A DNA stretch of 10,474 nucleotides from Dehalococcoidia bacterium. GTDB taxonomy: Bacteria; Chloroflexota; Dehalococcoidia; Tepidiformales; Tepidiformaceae. The stretch lies in contig VXRS01000125.1 of NCBI GenBank assembly GCA_009838385.1, positions 1 through 10,474 on the forward strand, in the 5' to 3' direction. Shown here piece by piece: positions 6,035-10,474 of the stretch (positions are counted from its first letter, which is position 1; each line of letters opens with the position of its first letter). A program made the position numbers and the translations under genes. The notes under the pieces were generated by a model, which was not told the origin of the DNA, made no database searches, and worked only from the letters and a program-made list of their open reading frames with translations.

Positions 6035-6090
6035 CGAGAACCCGCGGCGGCATCGCGTGCGCCGCGAGATTTCCGCGGAGGCCCCGAACC

Positions 6091-7146
6091 CTGACTGCGA
6101 CCTACCGTGAGCGAACAGCCGCCAGTGGCGACCTGAAGCTGGCCTACCAGGAGTGGGGACCAGATGACGGGCCCGTCATCCTCGCCCTCCACGGCTTCGG
6201 CGTTTCCGGCCACATGTTCGACGAGTTCGGCCAGCGAGCCTCCGACCGCTACCGCCTCATCAACCTCGACCAGCGCGGTCACGGCGACAGCGAGTGGGCC
6301 TCCGACGGGGACTATACCCGGGAGGCGTTCGTCGCCGACGTCGAGGCCGTCCGCGAGGGACTTGGCTTCGAGTCGGTCATCCTCATGGGCCACAGCATGG
6401 GCGGCCTCAACGCCGTCGAGTACACCTTCCAGCATCCCGAGCGGGTAAGCGCCCTCATCCTCGTCGATGTCGGCCCCGAGGCGGCGAAGGAAGGGGTCGA
6501 CAACATCATGCGGTTCACCCGCGGCCCGGACGAGCTCGATTTCGACGAGTTCGTCCAGAACGCCATGCGCTTCAACACCCGCCGCACCGAGGAGAACATC
6601 CGCGAGCGGATGCGCCACCGCCTGCGTCCCCTGGAAAACGGCAAGTGGACCTGGAAGTTCGACAAGCGCTTCCGCGAGGGCGAGGGCGCCGTCCGTTCCG
6701 GCAGCGAGCTCAGCAGCGACGAGCTCTGGCGCCGCTTCCGTGAGCTCGCCCCGCCGGTGCTGCTCCTGCGTGGCCAGCAGAGCGACATCCTCAGCCAGGA
6801 GGTTGCCGAGCGCACCGCCGGCGAGATCCCCGCCGCCCGCCTCGTCGTCGTCCCCGAGGCCGGCCACAGCGTGCCCGGAGACAACCCCGACGGCTTCACC
6901 GAAGCCGTCACCGGATTTCTCGACGATGTCGGCGCCGGTCGCTTCCCCGACGCCGAACCCGGCTCCGCCCCCATCCCCATCCCCGACGATATCGATGAGC
7001 TGCGCCGTGGCTGGCGTGCCCGCGAGCGCCGCATTCCCGGCGTCGCGCTGGTCGCCGGGGCGGCGGTGGCCGTCACTGCCGTCGCCGCCGCGGGCGCCTT
7101 CCTCTTCTCCCGACTCCGCAGGCGACGAAGGGACGACGAGGCGTAA
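6091..7146 (+). CDS. Alpha/beta hydrolase with C-terminal membrane anchor
   Basis: Counted from CTG 6091, the protein has 351 residues. The fold is clear: oxyanion-hole segment ILALHGFGVSGHMF, then LINLDQRGHGDSEW, the nucleophile elbow GHSMGG with S102, the acid D232 in LLLRGQQSDIL and the base H259 in PEAGHSVPGDNP. A cap region lies between about 130 and 210. The substrate is unknown; esterase or peroxidase-like roles are possible. After a proline-rich linker (APIPIPDD), residues about 318-340 form one hydrophobic helix followed by an SRLRRRRRDDEA tail, so the enzyme appears membrane-tethered by its C-terminus, probably facing the cytoplasm since no signal peptide is seen. For the start, CTG 6091 has CGGAGG (6076-6081) 9 bases upstream; the only other start upstream in frame is GTG 6025, which lacks a ribosome site and sits in the promoter. 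It overlaps the next gene at TAATG. Confidence 0.9.
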   Translation: MTATYRERTAASGDLKLAYQEWGPDDGPVILALHGFGVSGHMFDEFGQRASDRYRLINLDQRGHGDSEWASDGDYTREAFVADVEAVREGLGFESVILMGHSMGGLNAVEYTFQHPERVSALILVDVGPEAAKEGVDNIMRFTRGPDELDFDEFVQNAMRFNTRRTEENIRERMRHRLRPLENGKWTWKFDKRFREGEGAVRSGSELSSDELWRRFRELAPPVLLLRGQQSDILSQEVAERTAGEIPAARLVVVPEAGHSVPGDNPDGFTEAVTGFLDDVGAGRFPDAEPGSAPIPIPDDIDELRRGWRARERRIPGVALVAGAAVAVTAVAAAGAFLFSRLRRRRRDDEA

Positions 7147-7949
7147 TGCCGCAGCTCACCGTCGAGGGAGCTTCGCTCGGGTACGACGAGGCGGGGCAAG
7201 GCGCCCCGGCCTTCGTCTTCGTTCACGGCTGGGCCGGCGACCGTTCCTTCTGGCGTCCCCAGGTCGACGACCTCTCGCGAGACTTCCACTGCCTCACCCT
7301 CGACCTGCGCGGTTGCGGCGAGTCCTCGCTCGATCCCCCCTACGACCTCACCCAGGCTGCCGACGACATCGCCGCCGTTATCGAGGAGCGTGGCATGGAG
7401 GCCGCTATCGTCGCCGGGCACGACATCGGCGGGCTGGTCGCGCTCCTCGCGAACAGCCGCCACGAGGACCGCGTTATCGGCACGGTCATGGTCGATCCGC
7501 CCCTCGACTCCGCCGCCCGCGGCGCGATGGGCGGTCTTGCCGCCCAGCTCCGCGACGACGCCTCCATGGAGCCTGCCCGCGTCTTCTTCGACCGCTTCTT
7601 CAGCGAAGCCTCGGACCCTGATATCCGTGAGCATGTGGAGGAGCGCATGATGGCCTGCGACCCGCAGGTCGCCGCCGGCCAGCTCACGGACAACGGCTAC
7701 TTCTCCCAGAACCTGGGCGCCCTCCTGCAGGCGGCCGACCAGAAGCCGTTCATGGCCCTCTGGGGCAACGCCCCCCTCGGCGACCCCGAGCGCCTGCGCC
7801 AGATCACCTTCTTCCTCCGCCAGGAGCCGGTCACGGGGGCCGGCCACTTCCTCCAGCTCGAGAATCCCGCCATGACGAACGCGCTTCTGCGCGCCTTCGT
7901 CGACGACGTCCGCCGCGACCCGCGCATCAGCGCCTTCACCACCAGCTAG
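7146..7949 (+). CDS. Alpha/beta hydrolase with aspartate nucleophile
   Basis: The 267-residue cytoplasmic hydrolase shows the family landmarks: FVFVHGWAGDRSFW (oxyanion hole), LTLDLRGCGESS, the elbow GHDIGG with D93 in place of serine, and the histidine H234 in TGAGHFLQLENP. An Asp nucleophile is found in epoxide hydrolases and dehalogenases. However, the elbow lacks the tryptophan after Asp that haloalkane dehalogenases use to hold halide, and the oxyanion segment is HGWA rather than the HGxP of epoxide hydrolases. The usual acid after strand 7 is not where expected (WGNAPLGD, with D213 displaced); D117 in MVDPPL after strand 6 may serve instead. Substrate is unknown. Its ATG overlaps the previous gene's TAA by one base (TAATG), which implies translational coupling, and the next gene follows after 8 bases. 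Two distinct hydrolases in tandem suggest a shared pathway, unproven. Confidence 0.9.
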   Translation: MPQLTVEGASLGYDEAGQGAPAFVFVHGWAGDRSFWRPQVDDLSRDFHCLTLDLRGCGESSLDPPYDLTQAADDIAAVIEERGMEAAIVAGHDIGGLVALLANSRHEDRVIGTVMVDPPLDSAARGAMGGLAAQLRDDASMEPARVFFDRFFSEASDPDIREHVEERMMACDPQVAAGQLTDNGYFSQNLGALLQAADQKPFMALWGNAPLGDPERLRQITFFLRQEPVTGAGHFLQLENPAMTNALLRAFVDDVRRDPRISAFTTS

Positions 7950-7957
7950 CGGCGATC

Positions 7958-8800
7958 GTGGCCCGCGCGATACGGAAGGCGATGCCTGGCGCGAAACCGC
8001 TCTTCTTCGTTGTTGCCCTGCTGCTTCCCCTCGCGCTTGTTGCCTGCGGCGACAACGGAGACGGAGTCGACGACGAGCTGGTACGCCGTTCGCCGGCACC
8101 CGGAGAGACCCCGGCCGCGACATCGAACGCCGCACCCTCCGGGACGGATGGAGATCCAGCCGGGGCGGACGCCACGAACGCCGCGTCGACCTCCACCCCG
8201 GCGCCTCCCACCGCTACCCCCAACGCCGACGGCGTCTACATCGTTGCCTGCCACGACTTCAACGTTCCCCTCGACAAAGTCCACCGCCTCCCCGAGGACT
8301 GCGCACCGAACGCCCTCGTTCCCGTGCCCGATAAGTACGCCTACGGTCCCCAGGAGGTCGTCGAGGGCGTCCTCCCCGACCTCCTCGCCCTGCTGGAGGC
8401 AGCGTCAGAAGCGGGACATCTGGTCGCGATCGTCAGCAGCTACCGCAGCTACGAGACCCAGCGCAACACGTTCGAGTACCACGTCAACGAGTACGGCCTT
8501 GAGCAAGCCCTGCGTGTGAGCGCCCGTCCTGGCCACAGCGAGCACCAGCTCGGCACCACCGTCGACTTCTCCAGCACCGCCGTGGGCTACGAGCTCGTCG
8601 AGGCCTTCGGGGGCACGCCCGAAGGCCGCTGGCTCGCCGAACACGCACACGAGTTCGGCTTCATCCTCAGCTACCCCGCGGGCAAGGAGGTGGTCACGGG
8701 GTACGCCTACGAGCCGTGGCACTTCCGCTGGGTCGGCCGCGAGCTCGCCGCCGAGGTGCGCGCCAGCGGCCTGACTCTCGGCCAGTTCCTCCTGCGCTGA
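7958..8800 (+). CDS. VanY-type D-alanyl-D-alanine carboxypeptidase lipoprotein (M15 family)
   Basis: The 280-residue exported protein has a lipoprotein signal peptide (basic start, hydrophobic core FFVVALLLPLALVAC) with lipobox LVAC and acylated C30. A Ser/Thr/Ala/Pro-rich spacer (about 50-85) leads to the M15B peptidase domain at about 88-275. Its zinc site is visible: H196 and D203 in SEHQLGTTVD, then E252 and H255 in EPWHFRWVG. SSYRSYETQ and ARPGHSEHQLG are family hallmarks. It should remove the terminal D-alanine of peptidoglycan peptides at the outer face of the membrane; a D,D-dipeptidase or L,D role is a less likely alternative. Start GTG 7958 is 8 bases after the hydrolase stop but has no clear ribosome site. 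ATG 7982 (residue 9) is an alternative that also leaves a good signal peptide. It shares no obvious pathway with the hydrolases before it. Confidence 0.92.
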   Translation: MARAIRKAMPGAKPLFFVVALLLPLALVACGDNGDGVDDELVRRSPAPGETPAATSNAAPSGTDGDPAGADATNAASTSTPAPPTATPNADGVYIVACHDFNVPLDKVHRLPEDCAPNALVPVPDKYAYGPQEVVEGVLPDLLALLEAASEAGHLVAIVSSYRSYETQRNTFEYHVNEYGLEQALRVSARPGHSEHQLGTTVDFSSTAVGYELVEAFGGTPEGRWLAEHAHEFGFILSYPAGKEVVTGYAYEPWHFRWVGRELAAEVRASGLTLGQFLLR

Positions 8801-8854
8801 TTGCCCGCCACTCTGCCGGATGTAAGACTCGCCCCCGACAGGAGGCCACCCCCA

Positions 8855-9652
8855 ATGTCTACCGATGCCACCGATGAACTGATCGTCGACCAGTGCGATG
8901 GCGTGCTCACCCTCACCTTCAACCGCCCCGAGCGGCTCAACGCCATCAGCGGCCCCATGCTCGCCGCCCTCTCGGAACAGCTCGACCGCGCTAACGTCGA
9001 CCCCGAGATCCGCGTCGTCGTGCTGACCGGCGCCGGCCGTGGCTTCTGCGCCGGCCTCGACCTGAAGGCCCGCGCCGACGGCGACGACATGAGCGGCGCC
9101 ACCGACCTGCGCCTCTTCGACCTGCACAACACGCCCCCGCTCGTCCTCCATCGCATGGACAAGCCGGTCATCTGCGCCCTCAACGGTCCCGCCGCCGGTT
9201 ACGGCATGGACCTCGCCCTCGGCTGCGACATCCGCATCGCCAGCGACCGCGCCAAGCTCGGCGCCGTCTTCGTACGGCGCGGCGTCCTGCCCGAGTCGGG
9301 CGGCACCTGGTACCTGCCCCGCCTCGTCGGCTGGGCGAAGGCTGCCGAGATCGCCTTCATGGGCGATGTGCTCGATGCCGAGCGTTCGCACGAGCTAGGC
9401 CTCGTGAACCGCGTCGTCCCCCACGACGACCTCATGGAAGAGGTCCGCGCCGTGGCTGGCCGCATCGCCAGCAACGCGCCCTACTCGGTGCAGGCGACGA
9501 AACGCATGATGCGCCTCGGCATGGACGAGACCTTCGAGACCGCCGTCGACCACACCTACCTGCAGCTCCGCCCCATGTTCACCAGCGAAGACTTCCGCGA
9601 GGGCATGACCGCCTTCCTCGAACGCCGCGATCCCGAGTTCAAGGGGCGCTGA
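8855..9652 (+). CDS. Crotonase-fold enoyl-CoA hydratase/isomerase (PaaG-like)
   Basis: Starting at ATG 8855, with AGGAGG at 8840-8845 and 9-base spacing, the protein has 265 residues, the normal family length; a TTG at 8801 would add an unlikely tail. The CoA and oxyanion-hole segments GRGFCAGLDLKA and NGPAAGYGMDLALGCD are typical of crotonases, which stabilise acyl-CoA enolates in fatty-acid or aromatic breakdown. The two glutamates of classical enoyl-CoA hydratase are replaced: position 119 is Asp (GYGMD) and position 139 is Phe. An acidic residue is instead present at E147 in LPESGGTWYLPRLVG, the place used by PaaG-type isomerases and 4-chlorobenzoyl-CoA dehalogenase. It is therefore more likely an isomerase or ring-opening-type enzyme than a simple hydratase. 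It has its own ribosome site 54 bases after the carboxypeptidase, and may be co-transcribed with it. Confidence 0.92.
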   Translation: MSTDATDELIVDQCDGVLTLTFNRPERLNAISGPMLAALSEQLDRANVDPEIRVVVLTGAGRGFCAGLDLKARADGDDMSGATDLRLFDLHNTPPLVLHRMDKPVICALNGPAAGYGMDLALGCDIRIASDRAKLGAVFVRRGVLPESGGTWYLPRLVGWAKAAEIAFMGDVLDAERSHELGLVNRVVPHDDLMEEVRAVAGRIASNAPYSVQATKRMMRLGMDETFETAVDHTYLQLRPMFTSEDFREGMTAFLERRDPEFKGR

Positions 9653-9668
9653 GTCAAGGGCCGCTGAG
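9641..9668 (+). repeat. In-frame tandem repeat at the crotonase 3' end
   Basis: AAGGGGCGCTGAG (9641-9653) and AAGGGCCGCTGAG (9656-9668) match at 12 of 13 bases with a 15-base period. Each unit encodes Lys-Gly-Arg-stop in the crotonase frame, so the gene ends in two consecutive KGR-stop units. It looks like a recent small duplication. Confidence 0.6.
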
Positions 9669-9674
9669 GGCGCC

Positions 9675-9683
9675 TGCTACACT
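9675..9683 (+). promoter_or_regulatory. Extended -10 promoter of the tandem-barrel gene
   Basis: TGCTACACT (TG, one base, TACACT) lies 29 bases before the ATG at 9713, giving a predicted transcription start near 9690 and a short leader holding the ribosome site AGGAG (9703-9707). The TACACT hexamer with preceding GC matches the candidate at 1919-1926. No -35 box is obvious. Confidence 0.45.
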
Positions 9684-9712
9684 GGCGCGGCCTCGAACGG
9701 CCAGGAGCGAGT

Positions 9713-10366
9713 ATGTACCGGCGCCTGATTCGCGGCATTGTGGAGCGTGGCCAGACGGGCCAGCTGCTCGCCGCCGCCCGCGTCGCCTTCGAGCACCAGG
9801 ACAACCGCGGCATCCGCGCCCGCACGGCCCTCTGGGCCGCCATGACCGGCCCCACCAACGCCATCTCCATCGTGATGGACTTCAACACGCTCGAGGAGCT
9901 CGAACGCCTCAACGACCTCGCCACCCAGGATTCGCAGTTCGCCGGGATCTGGGCCGATGTCGAGCGCCACCTCCTCCCCGGCCGCACCGACGCCTCCATT
10001 CACCGCCTCTCCTACCACTCTGAGGGCCTCATCTCCGCCGAGGAGGCGACCGCCCCCCGGCGCTTCCTGCGCCTCATGACGGGCGAAGTGCTGCCGGGCA
10101 AGGGCCGCGAGTTCGTGCTCTCCCTCTCGGAGGCGCTGCGGTACCAGAACGAGCGCGGAGTCGACGCCACTACGAGTGTCTGGAGCGCCCTCTCCGGCGG
10201 CACGAACGCCATCGCCATCGCCGGCGAGTTCGACTCGATGGCCGAGCTGGAGCGCTTTGACGACCTTGCCCTTCAGGATGCCGAGTTCGCCCGCTTCCGC
10301 CGCGCCACCCGCGAGGCGATGGCCTTCCTTACGACCCACGTCGAGCTGATGCGGAACGTTCTCTAA
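9713..10366 (+). CDS. Tandem duplicated dimeric alpha/beta-barrel-like protein
   Basis: The 217-residue soluble protein is built from two homologous halves, about residues 1-88 and 117-212. Matching landmarks in order are NRGI/ERGV, an LW or VW strand, GPTNAISI against GGTNAIAI, a following F strand, then ELERLNDLATQD against ELERFDDLALQD, and a FAxxxxxxxR helix. Each half has the alternating strand and helix pattern of a ferredoxin-like dimeric alpha/beta barrel (NIPSNAP/ABM/EthD-like), in which two such units normally pair to form a barrel. Here a fusion could form that barrel within one chain. Members of the fold include small-molecule monooxygenases and heme-related enzymes, but no catalytic residue can be pinned down here, so function is unknown. 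Start ATG 9713 follows AGGAG (9703-9707) at 5-base spacing. It has its own promoter candidate and a strong terminator after the stop. Confidence 0.8.
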   Translation: MYRRLIRGIVERGQTGQLLAAARVAFEHQDNRGIRARTALWAAMTGPTNAISIVMDFNTLEELERLNDLATQDSQFAGIWADVERHLLPGRTDASIHRLSYHSEGLISAEEATAPRRFLRLMTGEVLPGKGREFVLSLSEALRYQNERGVDATTSVWSALSGGTNAIAIAGEFDSMAELERFDDLALQDAEFARFRRATREAMAFLTTHVELMRNVL

Positions 10367-10390
10367 CGCCCGCTCGGGACGCCGGACACG

Positions 10391-10416
10391 AAAAAGGGGC
10401 GCATCTGCGCCCCTTT
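10391..10416. terminator. Intrinsic terminator, likely bidirectional
   Basis: AAAGGGGCGC-ATCT-GCGCCCCTTT is a perfect 10-bp stem with a 4-base loop (10393-10402 with 10407-10416), with extra A residues on the left. It lies between the stop of the tandem-barrel gene (10366) and a converging - strand reading frame. The A-tract on the left serves as the T-tract for leftward transcripts; the right side has only three T residues. Confidence 0.8.
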
Positions 10417-10439
10417 CGAGGTTTCGGATCGGGTGAGGC

Positions 10440-10474
10440 CTAGTGGCCGCAGGGGCGCGCCTCGCCGCCTCCAC
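10440..10474 (-). CDS. C-terminal end of a convergent gene (partial, unidentified)
   Basis: On the - strand, the codons read into the window from 10474 and end with TAG at 10442-10440, giving a tail GGGEARPCGH. Only about ten residues are visible, too few to assign a family; a cysteine and histidine near the end hint at a metal-binding tail. Support for it being a real gene is its position facing the bidirectional terminator, as expected for a convergent pair. Confidence 0.35.
   Translation of the reverse strand, partial: GGGEARPCGH

Noticed and set aside
4350..6053. Long open frame on the - strand opposite korB and the zinc-ribbon CBS gene
   Set aside because: It is a shadow of two well-supported + strand genes, with biased low-complexity composition and no domain signature.
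6312..8135. Long open frame on the - strand across both hydrolase genes
   Set aside because: It overlaps two + strand genes with catalytic motifs and has no motif of its own; composition is Arg/Ser-rich as expected of an antisense frame.
8821..8829. TGTAAGACT as a promoter -10 before the crotonase
   Set aside because: The spacing does not fit an extended -10, and the hexamer match to consensus is poor.
8801..8854. TTG start for the crotonase at 8801
   Set aside because: ATG 8855 has a perfect AGGAGG at 9-base spacing and yields a normal family N-terminus; the extra 18 residues have no family similarity.
9677..10474. Open frame on the - strand opposite the tandem-barrel gene
   Set aside because: Apparent internal repeats in this frame simply mirror the real repeat of the + strand gene, which has a promoter, ribosome site and terminator.

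Overview
This is a GC-rich window (roughly two thirds G+C by eye, with most third codon positions C or G). It comes from a bacterial chromosome packed with genes, nearly all on the + strand. Gene content suggests a largely aerobic or facultative member of the Chloroflexota (Dehalococcoidia/Tepidiforma-like). The clues are a two-subunit KorAB-type 2-oxoacid:ferredoxin oxidoreductase, a membrane PH-domain protein of a type I associate with that phylum, and weak -35/extended -10 style promoters. The lineage is an inference from content and was not tested by a search. No mobile element, tRNA, rRNA or CRISPR array is visible.

Layout. (1) Positions 1-227 hold the 3' end of a branched-chain aminotransferase gene (ilvE), which overlaps a membrane PH-domain protein gene (191-1129). 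(2) A convergent gene at 1139-1774 (- strand) encodes a cytidylate-kinase-like P-loop protein; a stem-loop spans both stop codons. (3) A divergent regulatory gap (1775-1991) precedes the core of the window, a tight operon of CBS-domain protein, korA (gamma-alpha fusion), korB, and zinc-ribbon plus CBS-domain protein (1992-5993). (4) A short gap with two GC hairpins and an extended -10 leads into two alpha/beta hydrolases sharing a TAATG junction (the first with a C-terminal membrane anchor and probably a CTG start), then a VanY-type lipoprotein D,D-carboxypeptidase. (5) A crotonase-fold enzyme follows, with its own strong ribosome binding site. (6) A small protein made of two tandem ferredoxin-like (dimeric alpha/beta-barrel) repeats has its own promoter and is closed by a strong hairpin terminator at about 10391-10416. 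A few codons of a convergent - strand gene follow at the right edge.

How the genes work together. KorA and KorB form the enzyme that interconverts 2-oxoglutarate (or another 2-oxoacid) and succinyl-CoA using CoA and ferredoxin. KorB keeps all four Fe-S cysteines and the thiamine-diphosphate motif. The most notable arrangement is that the pair is bracketed in one operon by two different CBS-domain proteins that share the GIFTERDVL signature, one of them with an added zinc ribbon. This suggests that the 2-oxoacid oxidoreductase step is under adenine-nucleotide (energy-charge) control through dedicated CBS partners. The downstream hydrolases, carboxypeptidase and crotonase look like ordinary metabolic and envelope functions, but several have unusual active-site or topology features recorded under findings.
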